From Dromiciops gliroides (Eukaryota; Chordata; Mammalia; Microbiotheria; Microbiotheriidae): a DNA stretch of 64,000 bases. The notes below the pieces were generated by a model, which saw only the letters and a program-made list of their open reading frames with translations, was not told the origin of the DNA and did no database searches. Shown here in pieces: positions 54,736-64,000 of this stretch; within the stretch, counting starts at the first letter, position 1; the number at the start of each line of letters is the position of its first letter. The position numbers and the translations under genes were made by a program. The stretch is taken from the NCBI RefSeq assembly GCF_019393635.1, contig NC_057864.1, forward strand, positions 444,858,822 to 444,922,821, read 5' to 3'.

Positions 54736-55223
54736 TGTGTGATCCCCTTAAATAAAAAAGCTTCAGTACCAGTCTTTGGGCATTAAACATTTATTAAAAG
54801 CATACAGGTATTTACATGGAGTTCAGAAAGTTAAGAAAAAGAAGTCCTACCTAGCCTAGAGTTCCAGCCTGGTTGGGTTCTTCCTCAAGTCCTCCTCCAC
54901 CAGCCTGCTTTAATCAGGAACTCTCTAGCAAGCTGATCATGGAAGCTTTTTATAGGTCTGGAACAGAGGTGGTCCTTACACACTGCTTCAAGCTGATTGG
55001 TTGGCATCATCCAAATCCATTGGTTTTGAAGGTGTTCTCAAATTGAGTTCACAGTCTAGCTTCTGAGAACAATACCTTCTTAAGGGCTAGCCAGGTGTGA
55101 TTACAATCCAGTTAACTTGAAGTAGGCTAATCAGCAGTCAATCACTCTCACTTGATTCAATCAGTCTAGATTAATGTCCAGGTGGGTCTTTGAGTATCTG
55201 CTAAATCCCATTATTTCATCACA
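54736..55223 (-). mobile_element. Solo LTR of an endogenous retrovirus, about 488 bp
   Basis: Read on the minus strand it starts TGTGATGAAA and ends CACACA, with TATAAAAAG (54946-54954 as complement) and AATAAA (near 54788-54795) in the order of an LTR promoter and polyA signal. No internal viral sequence lies next to it, so it is a recombined fossil. I see no clear target duplication, which suggests some age. Family (class I or III) not settled. Confidence 0.75.
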
Positions 55224-55429
55224 GCCTTAAAAAATAATCATAATCAAGAAAGACTTTATTTGGAAACAAGTGTTCTTTGCCAGAACATCACCAGGGTGAG
55301 ATCTCTAAGCCACGTTAAGATGGGATCCAGTTTTCAGCTGACTGCCTCCCCACACAGCACCTCTCTGTAGTTTATCTATACACACTGACCTAGATCATTT
55401 CAAGAGTTTATTAGGATGTTTTCTGTCAT
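55224..55429. other. Intergenic, no gene seen
   Basis: Short unrecognised stretch between the LTR and the L2 fragment. Confidence 0.5.
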
Positions 55430-55985
55430 TCGTTATCTCCCAACTCCAACCCATCCTTCATAGCCGTATCAAAATAGATGTTTCACTCAGATCTGGTCCA
55501 TGCTGGTTCTTGGGTCAAACCCCTACAATGTCTTCCTGTAGCCTCCTGAGGGAAATTGAAGCCCGGTATTTCATGGCATTCTATAGTCCAGTTCCACTCA
55601 TCCCTCCCCGACCCATCTCAAGGCGCTACTCTTTATGATCTCCATACTCAGCTCCACAGTCCAGTGGTGCATTGGCCCAGTACCTATTAAGTCCTTTAAA
55701 ACCCAACTCAGGGGGCAGCTAGGTGGTGCAGTGGATAGAGCACCTGCCCTGGATTCAGGAGGACCTGAGTTCAAATCCTACTTCAGATACTTGACACTTA
55801 ACTAGCTGTGTGACCCTGGGCAAGTCACTTAACCCCAATTGCCTCACCAAAACCAAAACCAAAACAGAAACAACAACAAAAACAAAACAAAGCAAAACAA
55901 AAAACCCAACTCCTTTAGGGGAAGGACTGATTCTTTCCCTCTTTCTTTGTATCCCCGGCACTTTAGGAGGTGATTAATAAATGCT
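55430..55985 (+). mobile_element. L2 3' fragment with a nested SINE
   Basis: gtcctttaaaacccaactca, then after the SINE tttctttgtatccccggcac and gtgattaataaatgctta. L2 3' end order. Confidence 0.7.
55711..55900 (+). mobile_element. WSINE1-like SINE in L2
   Basis: Duplication aaaacccaactc at 55698-55709 and 55901-55912; long AAC-rich tail. Confidence 0.95.
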
Positions 55986-56089
55986 TAACAACTCATGATA
56001 ATTCTTATAATTCTTCTTTTTCCCACCCCAACTCATTTCTTCCACCAACAGAATGCCTTTGCTTCCTCCTGCTTCCACACCCAGAAAGG

Positions 56090-56265
56090 AAGGGAATAAT
56101 AACTCACATTTTTATTGCATTTTAAAGGTTTGCAAAACTCCTTCCTTACAACAAGCCTGCGAGGTTTTATTATCCCTATTGTTCAGTTGGGGAAACTGAG
56201 GCTTTGGCAGATAAAATGAGACGTGGCCAGTTTCTGAGGGAGATCTGAATGGGGATCTGCTCCTC
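56090..56265 (+). repeat. MIR-type element
   Basis: aaaggtttgcaaaactcctt and ggggaaactgaggctttgg in MIR order. Confidence 0.7.
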
Positions 56266-56353
56266 CCATGTTCAGAGGGCACTTTTCCCTATCTCACGGG
56301 GTGGGAGGGGGGGGGCAGGCACTACTGTCACCCATTCAAACCAGAATAGGATT

Positions 56354-56518
56354 TTTTTGTTTTGTTTTGGTTTTGGTTTTGGGGGGGGGCAATGGGGGTT
56401 AAGTGACTTTCCCAGGGTCACACAGCTAGTAAGTGTCAAGTGTCTGAGGCCGGATTTGAACTCAGGTACTCCTGAATCCATGGCCGGTGCTCTATCCACT
56501 GGGCCACCTAGCTGCCCC
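56354..56518 (-). mobile_element. WSINE1-like SINE
   Basis: Duplication ccagaataggatt at 56341-56353 and 56519-56531. Confidence 0.95.
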
Positions 56519-56531
56519 CCAGAATAGGATT

Positions 56532-57242
56532 GAAAATCCCAAGAGACTCTAAACTCCAAGGGGAATGTCTTGTGTACCTGAGCAGAAAACTGGTTTTATG
56601 GGCCAAGAAATAGAAACCGTAATCTGACCAGGGGCATTCTGCTTTAAAAAGAACAAACTAACCCCCAGGAAAATTAGACATAAGATCATGGAAAGTTTCT
56701 TGGAAATTAAGCACAAGCTGCTTTGAAAGGTTAGGCAAATGTCCTTGCCCCCAGGTGCTGCAGCTGAATAATTAGGAAGTATGAAAGCCTACCTGCTTTA
56801 ATCCTCAGTTTATGCAATTGGCTTCTTGCTAAAGCAGGCCTTGGGTGGCTTTTCTGGAGAAGATTTTGAAGGCAGATGCATCTTGAGTTAAATAGTAACT
56901 ATTTTCCTGAGTAAACTTAATCATTTCCCATAGGATCATTAAAAGTTGGTGCTTAGAGATTCAATTTGTCTGTTCATTTGATTGCTCAAGAAAAGTGAAA
57001 GCGGTACAAAGACCTGAGCTCATGCTGCTCTACCACTTTACTAGCTATGAGGCGTTGGGGAAGACACCTTGTGAGGTGGCCCTCAGTTTTCTCATCTGTA
57101 AAGTGGGGACAACTTTTTACACTACCTACCTTAAACTTTTATCACTTTACAAACTCTGAAGGGGCACCCAAATGTGGCCTTGCATTGCTCTTATTAGATG
57201 ACTTGTCCAACAACAACAGCAACAAAAGAGTTAGTTTTATTA
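56532..57242. other. Intergenic, no gene seen
   Basis: MIR-like piece at about 57015-57110 (tcatctgtaaagtggggaca); otherwise unrecognised. Confidence 0.5.
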
Positions 57243-57404
57243 GAGGCAGCTAGGTGATGCAGTAGATAAAGCACCAGCCCTGGAGTCAGGAGGACCTGAG
57301 TTCAAATCCGGCCTCAGACACTTGACACTCACTAGCTGTGTGACCCTGGGCAAGTCACTTAACCCTCATTGCCCCACAACCCTCCCCCCACCCCCCTCCC
57401 CCAA
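57243..57404 (+). mobile_element. WSINE1-like SINE
   Basis: Full length, with a C-rich then A-rich 3' end. Confidence 0.92.
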
Positions 57405-57443
57405 AAAAAGAAAGGAAGGAAGAAAAAGAAAGAAAGAAAGAAA

Positions 57444-57516
<73 letters not shown>

Positions 57517-57524
57517 AAAGAATT
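57405..57524. repeat. (AAAG)n microsatellite grown from the SINE tail
   Basis: About 25 GAAA units directly after the SINE A-tail; a purine strand of about 120 bp. Confidence 0.95.
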
Positions 57525-57740
57525 AGATAACTTTTCCAAGATCACACAAGTTTGCTGTAAAGGCAAAAAATCTGAAAATAAGGCAACTGGGCTCCTAGAA
57601 CCGTTGACTTTGTGTGGGTCTGTTTAATTGTTCTCTATTTGAAATGTTTCACTTCTGCTTTGACTCAGTTCCCATAAAATAAACACAAGATCTTTTTCCA
57701 AAGTAGGAAGCCTCCCTGTACCACTCTTGCTATATAATTT

Positions 57741-57884
57741 TTTTTTTTTGCAGGGCAATGGGGGTTAAGTGACTTGCCCAAGGTCACACAGCTGGTAAGT
57801 GTCAAGTGTCTGAGGCCGGATTTGAACTCAGGAACTCCTGAATCCAGGGCCGGTGCTTTATCCACTGTGCCACCTAGCCGCACC
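57741..57884 (-). mobile_element. WSINE1-like SINE
   Basis: Duplication gctatataattt (57729-57740) against gctatataaattt (57885-57897). Confidence 0.94.
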
Positions 57885-57897
57885 GCTATATAAATTT

Positions 57898-59060
57898 TAA
57901 AAGTCCAATTTAGTATCAGTTAAGAATGTAATAATATAACAAAAAACTTAAATAATTGTGCAGACACACTACATTTTTGGCAGGGCTAACACTGTCATGT
58001 GGACATTTTTACAGTATATGTATGTATGTATACATGTACACATACATGTGAATATAGACATACATATACACACTTTCATGGTTAGAACTGTACTAAGACT
58101 TTTGAGATACCCTGTGTAAAACTGACACATCAGTTGTCAGACTCCATGTTCCAGATACCTTGATTTCTTTTTTCCCTTCTTGCTGTTTTGTTTTTATTGA
58201 TATTTCTTTCCAGAGAAAGCCATCCCTTGCAACAAACCATTTGGCTTTCTACTACAGCATACAAGCTCACATTTTGTTATCTCCAAATCTCCAAATCTTC
58301 TCCTAATTTGCACTTTCATATACCAAGGTTTCTGCGTTTCCCTGTGTTCCCTTGCTTCTATCAGGATGACCTGCTAAATATTTTTTCCAGGGCCTGTATG
58401 CTGATGATTCTCTCTCTCTCAGTACAATCAGGTCTTTTCTGGATCACTCTCTCCCAAAGGAGCTGGCAGCACACACCCAGAGAAGGTGCTGATGCCTTGT
58501 GCTTCATCACTTGCATAGCATGATCATCACAGAATGCTCCAACTAGAGGGGCCTTGGAACCAAAGAATATAGAATGTCAGAGTTGGAAGGGACTTTAAAG
58601 ACTATGTCATCCAGCTGACAGGTGAGGAAGATGACGAGGGGATTATAGGATGAGATATTTCTCATACCAATAACCCATACTTCAGATGCCACTGACTTCA
58701 GCACAGCTGCTCAGTCCAAAGGGGAGATCTGGTTTCAAGAAGTTGGTGTTACTGCATTCCTCATGTTAATCTCCCTATGGTTGAAATTCATTTCAGGAAT
58801 CCTTGGCTTGGTGCATAGTTGGAGTGGGGAGGGATCCTCCCCTAATAATGGAGCAAGTCAGGGACATTCACAGTCAAGGTCAATGTATTCCTAATAAGGA
58901 TGTCCTAACTGGTTCCTTAAAGTCCTTCAGTGTTTTCAGAGAGGACCTCCCTCCCCTTGAACAGACTTGGAGAATAGAGCCGGAAGTATGCCTCCTGGTA
59001 GGCTATCAACAGCAATGGGCTGCCTTGACCTGAGATGAACCGTAAGTACAAAAATGCATA
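57898..59060. other. Intergenic, no gene seen
   Basis: TATG/TACA-rich stretch at 58017-58070 and a MIR-like piece at about 58560-58640; otherwise unrecognised. Confidence 0.5.
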
Positions 59061-59062
59061 GT

Positions 59063-59068
<6 letters not shown>

Positions 59069-59130
<62 letters not shown>

Positions 59131-59300
59131 CAGCAACAGAGACAGAGAGAGACAAACAGAGATAAAGACAAAGGGACAGAGAGAAAGAGAATGAGAGAGA
59201 GAAAAAGAGAGATAGAGAGAGGGAAAGGAAGGGAAGGGAGGGGAGAGGAGGAAAGGAAAAGGAAGGGAGGGAAGGGGAAGGGAGGGGAGGGAGGCAGCTA
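59069..59300. repeat. (GA)n microsatellite and GA-rich tract
   Basis: About 30 perfect GA units (59069-59127) grading into GGGAA-rich sequence. The serine/leucine-rich frames across it are artefacts. Confidence 0.95.
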
Positions 59301-59308
59301 CCACAAAA

Positions 59309-59400
59309 AGAACAGCTATAAATATTTTTGTGCATGTGGGTTCTTTCCCCTTTTTATAATCTCTTTGGGACATAGACTTTGGGTTTACTAAGCCCAAAGA
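59309..59400 (-). mobile_element. L1 fragment, inverted
   Basis: tataaatatttttgtgcatg and atctctttgggacatagac are antisense to L1 sequence also present in sense near 60350-60600. Confidence 0.75.
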
Positions 59401-59826
59401 TTCCAGCTTTGGGATAAGAACTCACTATTTCACAAAAACTGCTGGGAAAACTGGAAAATAATATGGTAGAAACTAGACATAGACCAACATCTTACACCAT
59501 ATAACAAAATAAGGTCAAAATAGGTACATGATTTAGACATAAAGGATACCATAAGCAAATTAGAAGAGGAAGGAATAGTTTACCTGTCAGATCTATGGAG
59601 AGGGGAAGAATTTATTACCAAAAAAAGATACAGAACAATATGAAATGCAAAATGGATCATTTTGATTACATTAAATTAAAAAAGGTTTGTATAAACAAAC
59701 CCAACCCAACCAAGATTAGAAGGAAAGCAGAAATCTGGGAAACAACTTTTATAACCAATGTTTCTGATAAAAGCCTCATTTCATAAATACATAGAGAACT
59801 GAATCAAATTTATAAGAACACAGGTT

Positions 59827-59995
59827 GGGGCAGCTAGGTGGCGCAGTGGATAGAGCACCGGCCCTGGAGTCAGGAGTACCTGAGTTCAAATCCGGCCTCA
59901 AACACTTAACACTTACTAGCTGTGTGACCCTGGGCAAGTCACTTAACCCCAATTGCCTCACTAAAAAAAAAACAAAGCAAACAACAACAACAAAA
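59827..59995 (+). mobile_element. WSINE1-like SINE in L1
   Basis: Duplication ataagaacac at 59812-59821 and 59996-60005. Confidence 0.95.
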
Positions 59996-60373
59996 ATAAG
60001 AACACTGGTCATTCCCCAGTTGAGAAATGGTCAAAGGATATGAACAGGCAGTTTTCAGATGAAGAAATTAAGCTTATTTACAATCATATGAAAAAATGTT
60101 CTCAATCACTATTGATTAGAGAAATGAAAATTAAAACAACTATGCAGTTCTACCTCATACCTATCAGACTGGCTAATATGACAAAAAAGGAAAATGATAA
60201 ATGTTGGAGAACCTGTGGGGAAATTAGAACACTAATGCATTGTTGATGGAGTTGTGAATTGATCCAACTAATCTATTTGGAACTAGGCCCAAAGGGCTAT
60301 AAAACTATACCCTTTGACACAGTGGTACTACTACTAGGTCTATATCCCAATGAGATTATAGAAAAGGGAAAAG

Positions 60374-60505
60374 GGGGCAGCTAGGTGGCACAGTGGATAA
60401 AGCACTGGCCCTGGATTCAAAAGGATCTGAATTCAAATGTGGCCTCAGACACTTGACACTTACTAGCTGTGTGACCCTGGGCAAGTCACTTAACCCTCAT
60501 TGCCT

Positions 60506-60552
<47 letters not shown>
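60374..60552 (+). mobile_element. WSINE1-like SINE with a (CA)n tail, in L1
   Basis: Flanks gaaaagggaaa (60361-60371) and gaaaaggaaa after the tail; about 21 CA units at 60508-60550. Confidence 0.94.
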
Positions 60553-60553
<1 letters not shown>

Positions 60554-60604
60554 GAAAAGGAAAGGGACCCACATGCACAAAAATATTGACCAGAATTCTT
60601 AAGT

Positions 60605-60890
60605 CTTTCAAAATGTTTTGTCTTTAAAATTTGTTAATTGTATACATTGATCTCCTGATTCTACTCACTTAATTATTTATCAAGTCATACAAGTCTTCCT
60701 AGCTTTTTCAGAAACTGCCTGTTTCATAATTTATTATAGTGTACTACATTATATATCATAACTTCTTGAGCTATACCCAATGGATGGGCATCCCTATCAT
60801 TTCCAGTTCTTTGCCACTACAAAAAGAGCTTTTATAAATATTCTTAAACAGAGGAGTCCTTTTTCTCTTTGATCTCTTTGAGAGGTTACT
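60605..60890 (-). mobile_element. L1 3' UTR fragment, inverted
   Basis: Antisense phrases: tttccagttctttgccacta, caaaaagagcttttataaat, gatctctttgag. Confidence 0.7.
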
Positions 60891-61059
60891 CACTAATATT
60901 TATGAAACACATATTCATAAAGAACTCTGCAGAAATACAAGGGAAATAGAAAGTTGTATGAGATGTAATTCCTATCCTTAAGGAGTTTAAAATCTAGTAG
61001 TTTATATCAAAAGAAAATTCAAATCAAAACTCAAAAGCAATGATACCCAAAGAAATATT

Positions 61060-61230
61060 AGATATAGCCTATATCGAACATTTATATAGAGTCTAAAGAT
61101 TTGCAAAGCATATTTACAGATGAGATAACTAAGGTTGGCAAGAGGTTAAGTGATTTTTCCCAAGGTCACACAGCTAGTGAGTGTCTGAGGCAGGATTTGA
61201 ATTTGAGGTTTTCTGACTACCTCTAGAGCT
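61060..61230 (+). repeat. MIR-type element
   Basis: catttatatagagtctaaag to cacagctagtgagtgtctga. Confidence 0.65.
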
Positions 61231-61809
61231 CTCCACATTGACTATGACATTTATCTTCCTAAATACAGAATCCATTGGCCCCTGAACCCATTCCTTTATA
61301 TATCATATATATATATACACACACACACACATATATATATATACACACATACATATATGTATCTATATTGAGGAGTACAGAAGTAGTTTGGTTGGATCCT
61401 AGTCTATGCAGTGAAACCCCCTTAAATATGTCCAATCACTTGCCTCTCTGTCGCAACCACCTGCCATTTTTATTAAGTTGGTCCATTGGTATAAAAAAGA
61501 AATTTATTTATAGCATATTTATATCAATTATAGATCACAAAGGATGAAATTTATTAACTTCATTTATTTTAGACTTAATGTTGTATTGCCTTTGTTGTTT
61601 TTATGCCTTAGGTCAAACTATTTTTGTTTTGTTTTTAAATCCACAGATACCTTCTACAAATTTGCACATGAACAGACCCATTTATTGCTGTACTATTTTT
61701 TTCTGAGTCTTAACTTATACATACACTCATTCATATTTATATATACATATATATATATATAATGTGCATATACAGATACCCAAGGTACTCATAGACATAT
61801 ACCTATGTA
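61231..61809. other. Intergenic with TA/CA repeats
   Basis: Alternating TA and CA tracts at about 61300-61360 and a TATA tract near 61738-61762; no gene seen. Confidence 0.6.
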
Positions 61810-62098
61810 ATAATAATAAGTGACATTTATGTAGCTCTTTGTAATGATTGGAATGACACCACCTACTGGAGACTTACTATAGGAAAGCTCCACCATGAGG
61901 AGAATGCTTCTGAGGACAAGGCCATGAAGCTTTTCCTTGGCGTCAGGAAGTGATGTTTGCTCATGGGTACTGTCTATCAAGGCTACCAGCCAATCAACTT
62001 GAGGAGCCTCCCATTTTCTGGGAGGGGACAGGAAGGAGGAAGGAGGGCCTGGGCGGAGAGCTCTGTCTCTTTTTGGTTCCTGACTTCACTGTGGTGGA

Positions 62099-62171
<73 letters not shown>

Positions 62172-62530
62172 CCAGAGGAATTCACAGGAAAATTGAGGAA
62201 AGATAGGATTGCCAGGCTGTTGGAATTCCGTTCTCAATCTTTCTCTTTCTATCTTTCTTTCAATAAACCCTTAAAAACCTAAACTCGTTTTATCAGTGAT
62301 TTTAGTCAGTTTCCCCCAAAACTGGGGGAACAGATTAGAACCCACATTTAGAATCTTAAATTACACAACTTTATGGTTTTAAACATTCCCTCCACAACCA
62401 AACTATGATGCAGGTAGTACAAGTGTTATCAACATCCTCATTTCATGGATGAGAAAACCAGTTCTCAAAGAGATGAAATGGTTAGTGACAGCTAGCTGGT
62501 AAACCCCACTTCATTCAGGTCTCTTAGCTT
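61810..62530 (+). repeat. MIR-type element split by a solo LTR
   Basis: taagtgacatttatgtagctc before the LTR and atggttttaaacattccctc through tcatggatgagaaaacca after it read as one MIR. Confidence 0.6.
61840..62367 (+). mobile_element. Solo LTR of a marsupial endogenous retrovirus, about 528 bp
   Basis: Starts TGTAATGATTGGAATGACAC and ends near ttaCACA, with AATAAA at about 62261-62266 and a (GA)n tract of about 35 units at 62100-62169. I know this LTR type from marsupial genomes, probably class II. No internal viral region is present, so it is a recombined fossil. The flanking six bases match poorly. The 3' border is uncertain by a few bases. Confidence 0.75.
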
Positions 62531-62729
62531 CCCCAAACCACTGTGTGCTCCATTATGTCATGAGTAATTAGGTAAGAGAGAGTTTGCCCTGAAGGTTAAA
62601 AGATGTAAGAAGTGAATGGTAGTTAGCAAGTGGTATGAAAAAATGAAATCATTGAGTGGTTGAGAGGGTCTCAGATTGTTAAGAAGAAGTATAAGTACTT
62701 AATCACCTCTTCCTTAAAATCCCATGTCA

Positions 62730-62874
62730 GGGGCAGCTAGGTGGCACAGTGGATAGAGCACCGGTCCTGGAGTCAGGAGTACCTGGGTTCAAATCCGGCC
62801 TCAGACATTTAACACTTACTAGCTGTGTGACCCTGGGCAAGTCACTTAACCCCAATTGCCTCACTAAAAAAAAA
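62730..62874 (+). mobile_element. WSINE1-like SINE, first at a twice-used site
   Basis: Flanked by aaaatcccatgtca at 62716-62729 and 62875-62888. 3' type ccccaattgcctcact. Confidence 0.96.
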
Positions 62875-62888
62875 AAAATCCCATGTCA

Positions 62889-63059
62889 ATGGGGCAGCTA
62901 GGTGGCACAGTGGATAAAGCACTGGCCCTGGATTCAGGAGTACCTGAGTTCAAATCCGGCCTCAGACAGTTGACATTTACTAGCTGTGACCCTGGGCAAG
63001 TCACTTATCCCCCTTTGCCCCGCAAAAAAACCTCAAAACCCAAACCAAACCAAAACAAA
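62889..63059 (+). mobile_element. WSINE1-like SINE, second at a twice-used site
   Basis: Flanked by aaaatcccatgtca at 62875-62888 and 63060-63073. 3' type with ctttgccccgc and an AACC-rich tail, so a different subtype from its neighbour. Confidence 0.96.
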
Positions 63060-63154
63060 AAAATCCCATGTCAAGTGCCATTCCCTTGGCGAAGCCATCT
63101 TTGATATATTCACCTCCCTGCCCCCTAATATTTGTTTCTCCAGGTCATCTTTTT

Positions 63155-63279
63155 GGTTTTGTTTTTGGAGGCAATTGGGGTTAAGTGACTTACCCAGAGT
63201 TATACAGCTAGTAAGTGTCTGAAACTAGATTTGAACTCAGATCCCCTGCTCTATCCATTTTGATACCTAGTTGACCCTT
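63155..63279 (-). mobile_element. Older WSINE1-like SINE
   Basis: Antisense, diverged and shortened in the tRNA-like half. Confidence 0.85.
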
Positions 63280-64000
63280 GGAGTCATCGTAATTTTTGCT
63301 GTGCCACTGGACTTTGATAACTGGAGGAGAAAATGAGGTTGTTGATTTTGTGAAGCTATCTGCCCCACTTAAACCCAATTCATGTGCAAGTTAAGACATC
63401 ACTCTCCTGATCTCAATGGTTCACTCCAAAAATGAAGTATGAACAACAAAAACAACCCCTTTCTCCATATAAGAGGAAAGTGAGCTCTCCCTTTTCAAAT
63501 TTCTCATAGGGTTCTATACTTCTCTTTTACCATTTCTTAGGTATTGCTTTATATTTTACATAATTATTTATATTTACATGCTTTAGTCTGCCCCTCCCCC
63601 AATAGACTGCAAATTCCTTGAGTACCAGGACTGTTTTTAGTTAATCTACATCTCTAAAACCTAGTAGAGTGCCTTCTGCATAATAAGATAAAGATGGGGA
63701 CTGGATCCACAATTTCACAAGTTTGTGGAATTTCTGAGTGAGGAAAACCAGTCTACTAATGCAAGTGAATATCTCCCAGTGAAGCATTAGGGAGTTGCCT
63801 AGATCAGTCAGAGGCAATAAGCTGGCCTTGAATTCCATCCAGTCTTCAGGGCATCCTGCACTATCCCATGATGCCTCCCTATACAAGATAAATACTTAAA
63901 ATATTTGCTGAATTCTAAAGAATCAGGCAGAGTACCCACCAGGAAGAAGGTTGTGGTCTCATTGGGAAAGGAAAAGTACCACTTAAGAAAGGGTTAGAGA
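63280..64000. other. Intergenic, no gene seen
   Basis: L2 3'-like piece at about 63570-63690 (gcaaattccttgagtaccag, aacctagtagagtgccttct); the rest is unrecognised. Confidence 0.5.

Larger units (their letters stand above)
59404..60600 (+). mobile_element. L1 ORF2-end fragment with two nested SINEs
   Basis: Sense L1: agaccaacatcttacaccat, ttacctgtcagatctatgga, ttcagatgaagaaattaag, aactaggcccaaagggctat and gggacccacatgcacaaaaa. A short frame (60040-60246) still matches L1 ORF2. 5'-truncated. Confidence 0.88.

Noticed and set aside
58917-59397. Serine/leucine-rich frames over the GA tract, and similar ones at 61983-62282
   Set aside because: Pure translations of (GA)n/(TC)n microsatellites.
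60040-60246. 68-codon frame downstream of the gene
   Set aside because: L1 ORF2 remnant (NRQFSDEEIKLIYNHMKKC).
49360-64000. A second host gene downstream of ATP1A1
   Set aside because: No conserved exon-like frames with splice borders were found; the open frames are explained by repeats or are isolated and short.

Overview
The window is nuclear DNA of a marsupial, most likely an Australian one (Australidelphia; a dasyurid would fit). About 42 copies or fragments of a tRNA-derived CORE-SINE of the WSINE1 type (5' GGGGCAGCTAGGTGG, B-box GAGTTCAAATCC, A-rich 3' end) lie on both strands. They sit beside marsupial-type L1 3' ends, old L2 and MIR sequence, and LTRs. The South American opossum Mar1 SINE has a different body, so I favour an Australian lineage. 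The species itself is inference.

There is one protein-coding gene, on the + strand from about 16.6 to 49.35 kb: ATP1A1, the Na+/K+-transporting ATPase alpha-1 subunit. All 23 coding exons can be placed with GT/AG borders and an unbroken frame, giving 1021 residues. The gene has a GC-rich CpG-island promoter with an ATF/CRE half site, a GC box and a TATA-like element, and a 10.3-kb first intron. The 3' UTR is short and has an AATAAA signal. The P-type ATPase motifs (TGES, DKTGT, KGAPE, TGDGVND), the cation-site carboxylates, the PKA serine and the beta-subunit contact motif are all present. The two residues that set cardiac-glycoside affinity are the sensitive type (Gln116, Asn127).

Layout: 1-16.3 kb is intergenic and packed with SINEs, an L1 with six nested SINEs (4.5-7.3 kb), two facing L2 fragments (11.1-13.9 kb) and a candidate LTR (7.4-8.2 kb). 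16.3-17.6 kb is the promoter, CpG island and exon 1. 17.6-27.1 kb is intron 1. 27.1-49.1 kb holds exons 2-23. 49.35-64 kb is intergenic again, with an antisense L1 (50.5-51.85 kb), an unidentified 621-bp segment between direct repeats (53.67-54.29 kb), two solo LTRs (54.74-55.22 and 61.84-62.37 kb), L1 pieces in mixed orientation (59.3-60.9 kb) and many SINEs.

I found no second gene, no RNA gene apart from SINE-embedded tRNA-like promoters, and no CRISPR array. The most unusual signals are in the mobile DNA: target sites hit more than once, a possible retroposed SINE dimer, a SINE interrupted by a short MIR patch that resembles an inverted copy 1.5 kb away, and the unidentified segment. I found no clear previously undescribed system.
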